Assembly: GCF_024166365.1 (NCBI RefSeq)
Contig: NC_064820.1
Coordinates: forward strand, 84,644,001 to 84,708,000
Source: Elephas maximus indicus
Lineage: Eukaryota; Chordata; Mammalia; Proboscidea; Elephantidae
Direction of reading: 5' to 3'
Length of the DNA: 64,000 bases
Numbering within the stretch: the stretch's first letter is position 1; every line of letters starts with the position of its first letter. Shown here in pieces: positions 36,541 through 49,039 of this stretch. The notes under the pieces were generated by a model. That model made no database searches. It worked only from the letters and a program-made list of their open reading frames with translations, and was not told the DNA's origin. The position numbers and the translations under genes were made by a program.

Positions 36541-38058
36541 ATTAGCCATTAGAGATGCAGATCAAAACTACAATGAAATACAGTCTCACCCCAGACAATA
36601 CTAGCAGTAAGCCAAAAAACACAAAATAACAAATGTTGGAAAGGTTACAGAGAGATTGGAATTCTTATACACTGCTGGTAGGAATCTAAAATGGTACAAG
36701 CACTACGGAAAATGATATGGCACTTTCTTAAAAAGCTAGAAATAGAAATACCACATGACCCAGTAATCCTACTGCTAGGTATATACCCTAAAGAAATAAG
36801 ATCCGTGACACAAACAGAATATGCACTCTCATGTTCATTACAGCATTATTCACAATAGCAAAAAAGATGGAAACAACCTCAATGCCCATCAACAGATGAA
36901 TGGATAACAAACTGTGGTACATATACACAATGGAATACTATGCAATGATAAAGAATAATGATAAATCTGTAAAATATCTCACAACATGAATGAACTTGGA
37001 GGGCATTGTGCTGAGTGCAGTAAGTCAATCACAAAAGTACAAATATTGTATGAAACCACTATTATCAAGAAACAAGAAAAGATTTACATACGGGCGAAAA
37101 AAATTCTTTGATGGTTACCAGGGAGAGGGAAGGGGGGAAAATGACCAAATAGTTAGAAGACACGTGTTAATGTTGGTGAAGGGAAAGGCAATACACAATA
37201 CAGGAAAGTCAACACAACTGGACCAAAGCAAAAACATATAAGTTTCCTAGACACATCAAATGCTTTGAGGGACCAAGTGGCAGAGTTAGAGTCTGGGCTC
37301 CATAGTCTTGGGGGACATCTAGGTCAATTGATATAGCATAGTTTGTAAAGAAAATGTTCTGTATCCCACTTTGGTGAGTAGCATCTGGGGTATGAAAAGC
37401 TTGTGAACACCCATCTAAGATACATCTATTGGTCCCATCCCATCAGGAGCAAAGGAGAATGAAGGAAATCAAAGACATAAGGAAACTATTAGCCCAAAGG
37501 ACTAAAGGACCACATGAACGAAGACTCCGCTAGCCTGAGTCCAAAAGAACTACATGGTGCCTGGCTACCATCACAGACCACTCTGACAGGGATCACAACA
37601 GAGAGTCCCGGACAGATCGGAAGGAAAATGTAGAACAGAATTCAAATTCACGAAAATAGAATAGACTTATTGGTCTGAAGGAGACTGGAAGAACCCTCGA
37701 GACTATGGCCCCTGGACACTCTGCTAATTCAGAACTGAAACCACTCCCAAAGCCCACTTTTCAGACAAAGATTAGACTGCCTATAAGACATGTGAGGAAC
37801 GTGCTTCTTAGTTCAATTAAATACAGGAGACCAAATGGGCAAGAGGAGACCAAAAAGCAAGAGGAGAAGGCAGGAAGGGACAGGAACTGGTCGAATGGAC
37901 ACAAGGAACCGCAGGTGGAAAGGCGGAGCGTGGTATTATATTGTGGGAATTGCAACCAATGTCACAAAACAATACGTATATAAATTTTTGAATGGGAAAT
38001 TAACTTGAGCTGTAAACTTTCACCTAAAACACAATAAAATTAAAAAGAAAAATTAAAA
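36541..38058 (+). mobile_element. L1-A 3' end: ORF2 C terminus, 3' UTR, poly-A
   Basis: ORF2 C-terminal remnants reach about 36970. The 3' UTR includes GGTGCCTGGCTACCATCACA and ends at ACACAATAAAATTAAAAAG. This is the end of the L1 that began at 24761. Confidence 0.85.
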
Positions 38059-38096
38059 AGCATATTACAAAACAGTGTGATCCCACTTTTGTTAAA

Positions 38097-38165
38097 AAAA
38101 AAAAGCATATCTCAGGATAGAGTAAGAATGAAGAAAAAAGCATATTTCAGGATAGAGTGAGAATG
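38097..38165 (+). repeat. Imperfect 35-base tandem repeat in old L1M
   Basis: The AAGCATATYTCAGGATAGAG block occurs twice in tandem within the old L1M flank. Confidence 0.8.
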
Positions 38166-38189
38166 AGTATATTAAAAGTGGTTATCTTT

Positions 38190-38826
38190 TGCATCAATTG
38201 GTCTCAACCCACCTGGACCAAAGGAGAGTGAAGAACACCAAAGATACAAGGTAATTATGAGCCCAAGAGACAGAAAGGGCCACATAAATCAGAGACTACA
38301 CCAGCTTGAGACCAGAAGAACTAGATGGTGCCCGTCTATAACCCATGACTGCCCTGTCAGGGAACACAACAGAGAATTCCTGAAAGAGCAGGAGAGCAGT
38401 GGGATGCAGACCTCAAATTCTCGTAAAAAGACCAGACAATGGTCTGACTGAGACTATAAGGACCCCGGAGGTCATGGTCCCCAGACCTTGCTAGCCCAAG
38501 ACGGGAACTATTCCCAAAGCCAACTCTTCAGACAGGGATTGGACTGGACTATAAGATAGAAAATGATACTGGTGAGGAGTGAGCTTCTTGGCTCAAGCAG
38601 ACACATGAGACTATGTGGGCAGCTTCTGTCAGGAGGGGAGATGAGAAGGCAGAGGGGGTACAGAAGCTGGCTGAATGGACATGGGGAATACACGGTGGAG
38701 AGAAGGAGTGTGCTTTCTCATTGGGGGAGAGTAACTAGGAGTATATAGCAAGGTGTATATAAATTTTTGTATGAGAGACTGACTTGATTTGTAAACTTAC
38801 ACTTAAAGCACAATAAAAATAAAAAG
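38190..38826 (+). mobile_element. L1-C: L1 3' UTR insertion with exact target duplication
   Basis: Only the 3' UTR and poly-A of an L1 close to L1-B (shared ACTGACTTGATTTGTAAAC and CTCAACCCACCTGG). Exact 14-base target duplication AAGTGGTTATCTTT at 38176-38189 and 38827-38840. Confidence 0.93.
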
Positions 38827-39319
38827 AAGTGGTTATCTTTGAGTGTTGGGATTACTGATTAATTTTTTTATTTGTGCTTTTCTTTTTTGCTGCGTATTCT
38901 ACAGTGAAATTTGTATTAGAAAAAATACTTTATTTTTAAAGACAGGACCTAAAAGTCTTGAACTTCCACCAGAGTCCACTTGAACAGGCAGAAAATTTTT
39001 AGTAAGAATTGCCTGTATTACGCATTTTAAAACATTTTACTGGATAACATGCAGATTATCTTTTACTGGATTTTTCTGTCTTTTCTCTTTTTGTAGGTGA
39101 TGAATAAGAGGATATTATTGGAAATTCATCTTAATCTGTAGAACTGCTAAAGCAATTTAAGTGCTTTAAAGTCTCGTAAAAATGATTTTGGGATGAAGAG
39201 TTTTACATTAATCCAATTTATCCCAACACAACCCCCCATAAAAACAAATTAAACCATTGAATCTGTATTACGGACTTTGAATTTCAAGATTTTACAGTTA
39301 GTAAACAAAAAGGCTAGAG

Positions 39320-39512
39320 CAAACTAACCAGTTGCCATCAAGTCAGTTCTGACTCTTGGTGCCCCTGTGTGTTTCAGAATAGAACTGTGCATAGGTTTTT
39401 TAAGGCTGTGACCTTTTGGAAGCAGATCACTAGTTCTTTCTTCCAAGGTGCAACTGGGTGGATTCAAACTGCCAACTTTTTGGTTAGTAGCCAAACGCAC
39501 TACTAACAAGTT
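39320..39512 (-). mobile_element. AfroSINE, long subtype, old
   Basis: Diverged antisense copy with the central block (GAAGCAGATCACTAGTTCTT) and head (TTTTTGGTTAGTAGCC). Confidence 0.82.
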
Positions 39513-40718
39513 ATTCGCCTAGTGTATCAACAGGAATTTTAATTAATCTCTTTGCTTCTTTTTCCCTCTGGAATTTTAAATACTTCCTTTTATGACTTTA
39601 GTTTTACTCTCTGCATTATGTTATAGGTAAATGATTGTTTTTCTTCTAGCTGTGGTTCTTGAGCCTTATGATGGGACCATCAGCTAGGTCTTCTGGATAT
39701 TTCTTTTTTGTTGACTCTGGCTGTAACTAGGCTCCTACTGATCTGATTTCAACTTTATAGGAACCAGGAATCCCTACCACCAGCCTAAAATGACAACATT
39801 TGATTACCGCTATGGGTTTGATTACCAACAACCACTAATGGTAGTAAAAAGGAAATAAGAATAAAATACCTAAACCGCGGCTTGGGAAGTTGAAGAGGAG
39901 CGATGTGAACTTCAGTTGTCAATTTGGATTTTATTACCTGACTATGTAAATTGTGTTCTTAAGAGAAAATCTTTTAGTTTGCAATTCTTCTCCAGATTTC
40001 AGGTCACATTGGAGAGGAAATTAACTGGTTTAAAAAAAGACAAAGTCTCCCACACAGCCTTTATAGATCGTTCGTTTGAGAATAAAGAAAAACATAGGGC
40101 TTGGGCAACTTTTTAAACATTTTCTATATGCACAAAAGAACATACTTTCTAGAACTGCACTTACAGAAAGCACAAGGTTAATGGTGTTAATGAGTTATCA
40201 GCCAGAGCTGATTTTACAGAGACTGAGGATTTGTTGGTAATGTTAACATCACAGTTAATTTTTCTTGATGGATTAATGGTAGCATTAGTTTTGGAACTAG
40301 ATCAAAAATCAATGGAAGTGCACTAGGAGAACAAAAAGGTGTATGGTTATTGCTCAAAATTTTTTGGCCTAACTTCCTTATTCCATCTTGTACTCCTTGA
40401 CTACATATAGCACAGAAGGTTCTCAAAGATGCTTCTCTCCATGACTGTAGGGTGCCCCCATTTTGCCTCCAGGAAATCTCCCCGAGGTTTATCTAAACAG
40501 GCCAGCAGGAGCCAACCGTCTCCACCTAAATCTCTCTGCTACCCAGATGGGGGGTCCTCTCTCCTGAAGTTCTAGGGCAGAGAAATAGTTCACTCCTATG
40601 TATTCATCCCAGCAGCATCTGCTGGAGTGAGGTCTTCCTTGGTTGTTTTATTATTTTTTTCCTTAAAAAATGACAGAGAAAAGAAAAATGTTGCCATATA
40701 CTATACTCGGTACATGGG
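39513..40718. other. Intron 1 segment, nothing recognised
   Basis: No repeat or coding exon recognised. The small open frames have no family features. Confidence 0.45.
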
Positions 40719-41155
40719 TGTCATGGATTGAATTATGTCCCCCTAAAAATGTGTGTATTTGGCTGGGCCATGATTCCCATTATTGTGTGATTTTTCTATG
40801 ATGTTAATGAGGGAGGTTGGGCGGCAGTTGTGTGAGTAAGGCAGGACTCAATTTACAAGACTGGATTGTGTCTTGAGGCAATCCCTTAAGATATAAAAGA
40901 GAGAAGCAAGGAGAGAGACAGGGGGGCTTCCTATCACCAAGAAAGAAGGACTGGAGCATGTCGTTTGGCCCCTGGGCCCCTGTAGCTGAGAAGCTCCTTG
41001 ACTAGGGGAAGATTGAGGACAAGGACCTTGCTCCAGAGCTGACAGAGAGAAAAAGCCTTCCCTTGGAGCTGACGCCCTGACTTTGGACTTCTAGCCTACT
41101 TTACTGTGAGGAAATAAGTTTCCCTTTGTTCAAGCCATCCATAACCAAGACAATG
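40719..41155 (+). mobile_element. Solo LTR, ERVL-MaLR-like
   Basis: Begins TGTCATGGATTGAATTATGT and resembles the MaLR-type LTR head (TGGATTGAATTGTGTCCCC). It contains GGACTTCTAGCCT and a GAAATAAGTTTCCCTTTGTT polyadenylation-side block followed by CAAGCCATCC. No internal retroviral coding sequence is next to it, so it looks like a solo LTR. Confidence 0.65.
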
Positions 41156-41788
41156 GGCAAACTCTGATTTCATCTCATAGATGAGCTGTGGTTTATTTTT
41201 TAATTAAAACCCAAAAAAAAAAAAAAAATTTTTTTTTTATTGGTATTATTTTCAAGGTTGCAATTTAAAGGTTCTTTTTCTGTTGCAAACTTAACAAGAA
41301 ACATTGCTGGAAGGTCACCAAGGAAATGAGGAGATCCCATCAGAATTTTTCCTACTTTTGGACCAGTTAGCCTTCATCCCTGATGCTCTTATGGAGTTAG
41401 GAATGTAGTAAAAAAGTAAATAAACAAATAAATAAGTCAGTGGAATAGCAGGGAGAAGGCTATCCCGACTCAGTGATTTATTTTTTAAAAAAGATCCCAG
41501 CCTGAAACATTTAATTCAGATGAAGTGCTCTGTCTGTTAGTAACTGCCACACAACATTCACAGGAATTTGACAGCAGTGGTTGGCTGGGTATAGTTTCTG
41601 TTGTGCACTAATACTCAGTAGCTGCTGAAGAATTCCACTGCTAAACAGCTAAGCTGGGAATCCCAGCTGGGAATCCCAGCACACAAATATTCTTATCCTT
41701 AATCGTATTTCACTTACATTCTCAGCCAAGGTTAATGTTGCCCATGATTGTTTATGTTGTTTTTTCTCACTCTTGAGTCTACCTATAC

Positions 41789-41950
41789 CAGTGGGTCTCA
41801 ACTGGTGTCTAAAGACATCTTGGTTGTCATGACTGGGAGTGGGAGTGCTATTGTCATCTAGTGGATAGAGGCCAGAGATGCTTCTAAACGTTCTTAGTGC
41901 ACAAGACAGCACCCCACCACAACCTAAAATATCAATAGCACCACCATTGA
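41789..41950 (+). mobile_element. MER20-like hAT DNA transposon
   Basis: Starts CAGTGGGTCTCAACTGG and continues with CATCTTGGTTGTCATGACTG, CATCTAGTGGATAGAGGCCA and CTAAACGTTCTTAGTGCACA in the order known for MER20. The right end is decayed. Confidence 0.75.
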
Positions 41951-42074
41951 TGGAACTTCTTCCCCATCAAGACCATAAATAATCTACTTGCCCAAGTTTT
42001 GGTCTAAGGCTATCACTAAGCTATGAACCAGACCTGTCACACCAGGATTTATTTTTTTAGCCCTCTAGACATGG

Positions 42075-42244
42075 GAAACCCTGGTGGTGTAGTGGTTAAG
42101 TGCTACGGCTGCTAACCAAAGGGTCGGCAGTTCGAATCCACCAGGCGCTCCTTGGAGACTCTATGGGGCAGTTCTCCTCTGTCCTATAGGGTCGCTATGA
42201 GTCGGAATGGACTCGACAGCACTGGGTTTGGTTTTTTTTGTTTT
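42075..42244 (+). mobile_element. AfroSINE, young-looking copy
   Basis: Sense copy close to the family pattern: GAAACCCTGGTGGTGTAGTGG-type head, GTTCGAATCC B box, GAGTCGGAATGGACTCGACA tail. Exact 12-base target duplication CTCTAGACATGG at 42063-42074 and 42245-42256. Confidence 0.96.
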
Positions 42245-42889
42245 CTCTAGACATGGCATTGTTTTTGTCGTTAGTTTTCTAAAACAGTGAAGAAGTTAGT
42301 GAATAAATTTTTATACTTTTCTCTGGTGGATTCACATGTGTGCCTGCAGCTTATGGCCTGGCTATCAATAAATAGTTACTCTCTATAAAAAAAAATAAAT
42401 TGATTGCTCATGTGAAAACCAAATTACCCTTTTTTTAACTCTGGGCACATAAGTGGTTTCTACAATTCCAGCGTTCTGAGTGGGTCATATAACACCATTA
42501 CCCACTACTAGGTGAACATTTCCTACATAAAATAAGGGGAAAATTTATGCATGTGTCCCACATGTAATATTATGGTTAGGGGGTGGGAGTAGGAAAGAAG
42601 GGAGCTAATATTTGGAAACCTTGTACTTTCTAATAGATCACTTCTTTATCTGTAAGGTCAGACATATTTCTTACGGCATTCTGATTCATGTTGCCTCAGC
42701 TGTCAATTACAAATATATGTATAGCCCGTCATCAACAATTACAAGAACTGTCTAAAACCCTGGGAAAAACAGGGTAATGGTATTTTCCCATCTGTTTGGT
42801 GTAGCATTTGGAGGCATCTATGTAATACTAACATAAATACCACTGAGTCTTGCAATTTTTAAGATGATTATGGACTTTTGCAAAAGTGT

Positions 42890-43210
42890 CCCGAGGCACA
42901 CCCAAACACACCTCCCTTCTTCTGCACATATTGTTCCCTTTTACCTGAATTGCCTTCAATCACCCTCTATTTGTCTCCTGGAAAACTCACTTTCATCTTT
43001 CAAAACCTTACATCGGCTATTTGCACATTCTTCTGTTATTGTGCATGCCACCCGTACTATAATTATTTGTTTGCAAGTGTATCTCTCATGTTAGCCTCTA
43101 AGTTCCTAGAAGACAGTCACTGTATTATTATTTCTCTTTGTATTCTCATTACTTGGCACATTATGGGACTCACTAGAATTTTAAAAGATGAGTTTCTATT
43201 ATTTATATCT
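42890..43210 (+). mobile_element. L2-like LINE fragment
   Basis: Sense L2-like blocks: CAAAACCTTACATCGGC, CCTCTAAGTTCCTAGAAGAC, TTACTTGGCACATTATG. Diverged. Confidence 0.5.
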
Positions 43211-43455
43211 GCTAGGCTCAGTCGGATTTTTTTTTTTTAATTTGCAAAATGTTATTGATGAACTGAGTGTGGAGAATGAGAGGGTAGTCAAGGGAGACTT
43301 TATGTTAAGTTAATCTCTTATAATAAGAATGTCCTCATATACCTGTGTAACTAAACTGTGTGAAAGTTGTGTGTATAATGAAGTGTTTTCCATGCCAAGG
43401 AACACAGGTGATTAATGTTGGAGTGAGATGTTTAAGGATGATTGCGAGGTGTATT

Positions 43456-43615
43456 GGAAACCCTGGTGGCACAGTGGTTAAAAGCTATGGCTGCTAACCA
43501 AAATGTTGGCAGTTTGAATCCACCAGGTGCTCCTTGGAAACTCTAGGAGTAGTTCTACTCTGTCCTACAGGGCTGCTGTGAGTCGGAACAGACTCAACGG
43601 CAGCAGCTTTAATGA
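43456..43615 (+). mobile_element. AfroSINE with target duplication
   Basis: Sense copy. Exact 10-base target duplication GAGGTGTATT at 43446-43455 and 43616-43625. Confidence 0.95.
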
Positions 43616-43625
43616 GAGGTGTATT

Positions 43626-43995
43626 AGTTAGGGTTTCTATTAGATAAAATAATGCTAGCTCCTGAAACAAACCCCCAAATCTCAGTGACTTAGCATAATA
43701 GAAGTTTCTCTCTAGCTGGTTGAGTAATTCTCATCTAAGCAGTGACTTAGGGACCTAGGCATCTTACCTGTTGTGGCTTTGCCATCTTCAACATGTTGCC
43801 ATGCTTCAAGCCATGGAAGGGGAAAATTGTGGAGGATCATGTGGGGGAGATTTTTATGAGACCGGCCTACAAATACCGCACATTACTAATGCTCATTTTT
43901 CATTGGATAGAACTTGGTCACTTGGCTACATCTAACTCAAGAGAGGTTGGGAAATGTGGACTATCTGTAGGAAGGGAAATGAATTCGATGATAAG
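43626..43995. mobile_element. Ancient interspersed repeat, class uncertain
   Basis: Contains blocks familiar from an old placental repeat (TGGCTTTGCCATCTTC, CATTGGATAGAACTTGGTCA, CTTGGCTACATCTAAC). I cannot name the family with confidence. Confidence 0.4.
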
Positions 43996-44830
43996 TTAAC
44001 CATTTCTGTTAGCAAGCAAAGAAGCAACAGAAAATGGAAAATTTCTTTAAGTGAATTTAAGAAGCTCACAAAATTGAAGCCATCAACTAATAGGCCCTTG
44101 TCCAGCAGACTAGCGAATTGAAGTCAGCCAGATGCAGTGTTGGAAGAATGGAAAGGTTTACTCATAGTTTGCAAACTGGGAGGCAAGCAGGGTCTCATGG
44201 GCTAAGGCTGCCAGCTCCTTGAACTAAGGCAGATTTGCTCCTTATATATATATGCAAGAACAGCAAAAGGAGGATCTTCAGTCTTGTGATGCATGCACAG
44301 TCTGCATAATTTTTGTGAATGAGTTTTTGTGCACAGCTCTAAAAATATTGCACATGGCCCTAAAAAAATGGCGATGGCTCGCTACTGCCACCCTAGGAAG
44401 GTCGTATAGCAGGTAGATTCGGAGCTAGTGCACCTGCACCTCGGCCTCCTGCCAGAAGAGAGGAAACTAGGGGAGTCAACCAATCATGGTGAGGTGTTGT
44501 AAAAGTTGTAACAAAAATGTAGCAAGAGTAGACTTTTCTGAAAAACAACTGTTGTGGAAAGATCAATAACCCTGTCATGACTGCCTGCTTCAGAATGAAT
44601 GGGAGTCTGGGGAATCAGGCAAGGACCAGGGAAGTGCTGGGTTGGGTGTAGGGAGCAAGAAAGACTGATAATAGTCTACGTACCATGGATTTTCAGGCCA
44701 CCCATCACTCTGCTTAAAATTCAAATTCCTGGTTGGGGTAGGGCAGTGGGGAGTAGAGGGACCCCAACCAGTTTAGCTTAGAAGATGGCAGGATGACAGT
44801 CAAATAACTGACTGTCTCACTCAAAGTAAA
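43996..44830. other. Intron 1 segment, nothing recognised
   Basis: No coding exon or named repeat recognised. Possibly an old LTR, but there is no clear boundary. Confidence 0.35.
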
Positions 44831-44834
44831 ATCA

Positions 44835-45260
44835 AAACTTCCAGTGGCCTACAAGCCCAGTTGAACTGGCTTCCAACTACCTTTCTGACCTCATTTCCTA
44901 TTTCCCTTTCTCCCTCACTCTGCTCCAGTGACTCCCATCTGTGCTGTTTTTTGAACATGCCAAGTACAGCCACATCTCAGCACCTTTACATTCTCTTTCT
45001 TTTCATATTTGCATGCTCACTCCCTTGCTTTCTTCAAGTCTTTCCTAAAATGTCTGAGACTTTCAAGACTCATAGCCACTGCCTACTGTACCATTTACTT
45101 TTTTTTTCTGCATAGCACTTATCACCACTTAGCTTTTGATTGTTTGTTTGCTTTTTCCCCCATGTTTTCCCTTTTCTCTGATTGCCATCAGCTTTGTTAT
45201 TCTTCTCTTTTTTTGCTCCTCTCCCGTAATCCATACATCCTCAAATGCTTTGAATCTCTC
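44835..45260 (+). mobile_element. L2 LINE fragment
   Basis: Sense L2 blocks: TTCCAACTACCTTTCTGACC, CTCACTCTGCTCCAGTGACT, TGAACATGCCAAGTACA, GCATAGCACTTATCACCAC. Confidence 0.72.
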
Positions 45261-45289
45261 AGTGAGCCAGAGTTATTTATTTGTATGTA

Positions 45290-45640
45290 CATTTTGCACA
45301 TCCTGTGACCTTTTCCTGGAATGACCTCCCTGTCCTCTCTGGACTCCCATATCTCTACCCCATCTCCACTCTTCAGTCCATTTGGCAAAATCAATATTTT
45401 TTGATTCAAAGTCCAACTCAAGTATCTTTATTCTGTGAAACCTTCTCTTCTTCATATTGTCATAGTATCTTCTGTATAGTACTTACCACACTGTATTGCA
45501 GTGTTTACTTCTGCCTCCCTTTTAGATTTTGAATTTCTTAAGAGAAGGTCCTGTGTCCTTATATTTGTGTCCCTAGTAGTATCTAAACTGAGTACACATT
45601 TATTAAATGAATGAGGTACTGAGTGAATGAATAAGCAAAT
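45290..45640 (+). mobile_element. Second L2 LINE fragment
   Basis: Sense: TTTTCCTGGAATGACCTCCC, TCCAACTCAAGTATC, a TTCTTAAGAGAAGGTCCTGT block and a GAATGAATAAG-like end. It follows the first L2 fragment directly. Confidence 0.65.
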
Positions 45641-45890
45641 GACTGAATGAACCCACATCAGTAGGGCTCTACCTTCTTATAGTCACCATTTCACCAGAAA
45701 ATCTCTTATGAGCATTTGCTGCTAGGCACTCATGAACTCATTCTAGCTAGTAATGAAAACTTTGCAATCAGTAAGTAGCTCTAAATTGAATTTATAATTG
45801 CTTTTGTAATGCTTTTATAATCATGGGCATTCAGAACGCTGACTTGTCAGACACATGTCATAACCCTAATTTTTAATTTTATCCTGCTTC

Positions 45891-46942
45891 TGTTGCATCC
45901 TTTCACCATACTTATTAAATCTGTACACTGAGCAAATAATCTGAGAAGCTGGGCTATATGAAGAACGTGACATCATTAACAACCTGTGATATGTAGATGA
46001 CACAGCCTTGCTTGCTGAAAGCCAAGAGGACTTGAAGCACTTACTGATGAAGATCAAAGACTACAGCTTTCAGTATGAATTATACCCCAACACAAAGAAA
46101 ATAAAAATCCTCACAACTGGACCGAGAAACATCATCATGATAAATGGAGAAAAGATTGAAGTTGTCAAGGATTTCATTTTACTTGGATCCACAATCAAGT
46201 GCCCATAGAAACAGCAGTCAAGAAACCAAATGACATATTGTATCGGGCAAATCCACTGCAAAAAACCTCTTTAAACTGTTAAAAGGCAAAGATGTCACCT
46301 TGAGGACTAAGGTGCGCCTGCCCCCGTTACCTGTTGCCATCGAGTCGATTCCTACTCATAGCAACCCTGTAGGACAGAGTAGAACTACCTGGTAGGATTT
46401 CCAAGGAGCGCCTGGTGGATTCGAACTACCAGCCTTTTGGTTAGCAGCTATAGCTCTTAACCTCTATGCCACCAGGGTTTCTGTGCCTGCCCTAAGCCAT
46501 GGTATTTTCAATCGCCTCTTTTGCATGTGAAAGCTAGGCAATGGGTAAGGAGGACTGAAGAAGAATTGATGCCTTTGAATTATGGTGTTGGCAAAGAATA
46601 GTGAATACACCATGGACTGCCAGAAGAATGAACTAGTCTGTCTTGAAAGAAATACAGCCTGAGTGCTCCTTGGAAGTGAGGATGGAGAGACTTCGTCTCA
46701 CATACTTAGGACATGTTATCAGGAGGGACTAGTCCCTGGAGAAGGACATCATGCTTGGTAAGGTAAAGGGTCAGCGAAAAGGAGGAAGACCTTCAATTAG
46801 ATGGTTTGACACAGTGGCTGCAACAATGAGCTCCAACATAACAACAATTGTGAGGATGGTGCAGGACAGGGCAGCGTTTTGTTCTCTTGTACATAGGGTT
46901 GCTATGAGTCAGAACCGACTTGATGGCACCTAAGAACATCTG
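45891..46942 (+). mobile_element. RTE LINE 3' half, split by an AfroSINE
   Basis: Sense, 5' truncated. The first part begins at the ATCCTTTCACCATACTTATT block. The catalytic motif reads YVDD, with a stop codon just before it. The second part runs from 46483 to the CGACTTGATGGCACCTAA end. Multiple stops. Confidence 0.9.
46324..46482 (-). mobile_element. AfroSINE in RTE
   Basis: Antisense copy. The flanks GTGCGCCTGCC (46312-46322) and GTGCCTGCC (46483-46491) are a probable target duplication within RTE sequence. Confidence 0.92.
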
Positions 46943-47198
46943 TTAAGTTACACAAAGGGAGAATAAGTAGTAGGATTTGAAAATTCTGAGGAAATGTTTT
47001 AATTAGATATGTTAAAGAGTCTGAAAAGAATAATTTAAAATAAGTTTCAGTCCAGGACCAAGATAGGTATTAATATTAATTCCTAATTAAATTCAATAGT
47101 TTAATGCCAAAGCAAATAAGTGAGAACAGAGTTTCCAGGAAAAAAAAAATCAATTCTTCCCGCTGTTTCTCAACACTTTTCACTTACAGCATGTATAT

Positions 47199-47372
47199 TG
47201 TTGTTGATATTAGGTGACATCAAGTTGATTTGGACTGATAGCGACCCTATAGAACTGATTAGAACTGCCCCGTAGAGTTTCCAAGGAGTGGCTGGTGGAT
47301 TCAAGCTGTTGACCTTTTGGTTTGCAGCCATAGATCAATGTAGCTCTTAACTGCTGTGCCGCCAGTGCTCCT
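47199..47372 (-). mobile_element. AfroSINE with RTE-type GTT-repeat tail
   Basis: Antisense. The left end reads TTGTTGTTGATATTAGGTGA, the same tail form as the RTE 3' end, and the right end is the tRNA-like head. Confidence 0.88.
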
Positions 47373-47691
47373 ATGGCACGTACAGAAAATGCTATTTAGA
47401 GCACATTGGTATGAATGGATGAGGCTGCTCCCTGTTGCAGGCCAGTGGCTCAGGAGCTCTAGTTGCCCCAGGCCCCATCTGGCTGTGCTGAGAGTGAAGG
47501 AGATTGGTATGCTAGCACATTCATATCCCCTTTGCCAGAGATGCTGGGGAAGCTCTGCAGTTTAACAAAGGGGAATAGAATCTACCTGCAAGGTCTGACC
47601 CTCAGCCAAAGCTAACAAACCAGGAGGGGTTCTGAGTAAGCAAGAAAGGCAGGCACTATTCAAGCCTCTAGACACATAGGATTGTTTAGGC

Positions 47692-47800
47692 CAGTGATTT
47701 TCAACTCTGGATGCATACTGGAATCCTCTGAAAGCTTTTAAAACATAAAAACATAGCAATGCCTGACCCTATCCCGAGTTCAATTAAATCAGAGTCTCTG
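47692..47800 (+). mobile_element. MER5-like hAT fragment
   Basis: CCAGTGATTTTCAACTCTGG, ACTGGAATCCTCTGAAAGCT and TGCCTGACCCTATCCCGAGT follow the MER5 order. It is cut at the right by an AfroSINE. Confidence 0.6.
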
Positions 47801-47953
47801 TATGATTAAGAGTTCTGCTGCTAACCAAAAGGTTGGCAGTTCAAATCCATCAGCCGCTCCTTGAAAACTCTATGGGCAGTTCTACTCTGTCCTGTAGGAT
47901 CACTATGAGTCAGAATCAACTCCGTGACAATGGGTTTTTTTTTTTTTTTTGGT
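47801..47953 (+). mobile_element. AfroSINE, head truncated
   Basis: Sense. It starts inside the tRNA-like head (GATTAAGAGTTCTGCTGC) and ends in a long T-run. Confidence 0.9.
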
Positions 47954-47974
47954 TTGTGAGGAGGATTATGGGGT

Positions 47975-48466
47975 AGCATTGATATCTTAACATTTTTATT
48001 GCTGTAAAAATATAAAGAACATGACATTTACCAATTTGACATTTTTCATGTTTATAATTTAAAAAATTACATAAGTATGTTGTGCTACCATCACCAATAT
48101 CTGTTGCCAGATTTTCCATCTCCATAAACAAAAGCTCTATGCTACTTAAACAATGATTCCCTCCTTTCCCTGTTCCTCCCACCCCTGGTAACCACTATTA
48201 AACTCTAATCTCTATGCTTTTGCCTATTCTAGCTATTTCATACTAATAAAATCACACAATATTTGTCCTTTTGTAATTGACTAATTTCACTCAACATAAT
48301 GTTTTCAAGGTTCATCCATGTTGTGGCATGTGTCTGGACTTCATTTCTCTTTATGGCAGAGTAATATTGCATTGTATGTATGTACCGCATTTTGTTTATC
48401 CATTTATCTGTTGATGGACATTTGTGTTGTTTACACATTTTGGCTATTGTGAATAGTGCTGCAGAG
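47975..48466 (-). mobile_element. Old L1 ORF2/3' fragment
   Basis: Antisense decayed L1: CTTTTGTAATTGACTAATTT, CATAATGTTTTCAAGGTTCA, TATCCATTTATCTGTTGATG. Confidence 0.75.
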
Positions 48467-48635
48467 TCTGAGACAGGGGTCCAATGGCAACTGAAGGGGC
48501 AGCCAAAGCCAGCTGTCTCTTTAGGGACATGCGAGCAGTCCAAGGAGACCACCTCTCTAAACACCTCTAGCAGTTAAAAATGACCACTCCTAGGCTCCCT
48601 TGATCTCTTGTCCAATGACTGTATGACATGTCATG

Positions 48636-48782
48636 TTTATTGAATACTTACTACATGCCAGGCACTGCTTCTAAGCAATTTGTGTAAGCTAAATAATTTA
48701 ATCTTTGTAACTCCGTAAGGTGGGTTCTGTTATTATCCATGTTTTACAGGTGAGGAAGTTAAAGCACAGAAGGCTGACATTT
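48636..48782 (-). mobile_element. MIR SINE
   Basis: Antisense MIR: TACTACATGCCAGGCACTGC, then GTTTTACAGGTGAGGAAGTT core. Confidence 0.75.
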
Positions 48783-48788
48783 TTTGTG

Positions 48789-48942
48789 ATCCTTAAGAGC
48801 TCAGCTGCTAACCAAAAGGTCAGCAGGTCAAATCCACCAGCCACTCCTTGGAAACTCTATGGGGCAGTTCTGCTCTGTCCTGTAGGTTTGCTGTAAGTTA
48901 GAATTGACTCTATGGCAACAAGTTTTTGTCTTTGTTTTTTTA
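48789..48942 (+). mobile_element. AfroSINE, head truncated
   Basis: Sense. It begins in the head at CTTAAGAGCTCAGCTGC and ends with the GAATTGACTCTATGGCAACA tail and T-rich sequence. Confidence 0.9.
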
Positions 48943-49039
48943 ATACATTCAATGACAGATTTTCCCTTAACAGCCCTGACTCAAAGTTTCCATGAAATAT
49001 TCACTGGACAGTGAGTTATATACTTAGAACAGAATTTTA

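Noticed and set aside
41215..41240. A-run followed by T-run as a possible hairpin or terminator
   Set aside because: It looks like a homopolymer junction of old retroposon tails near the LTR; no functional context.
41652..41679. Small tandem repeat AGCTGGGAATCCC, two copies
   Set aside because: Only two short copies with no wider structure; probably chance slippage.
42075..42244. tRNA gene signalled by A- and B-box-like sequence in AfroSINE heads
   Set aside because: The SINE heads are tRNA-derived but do not form a full cloverleaf, and each is joined to the SINE body with target duplications.
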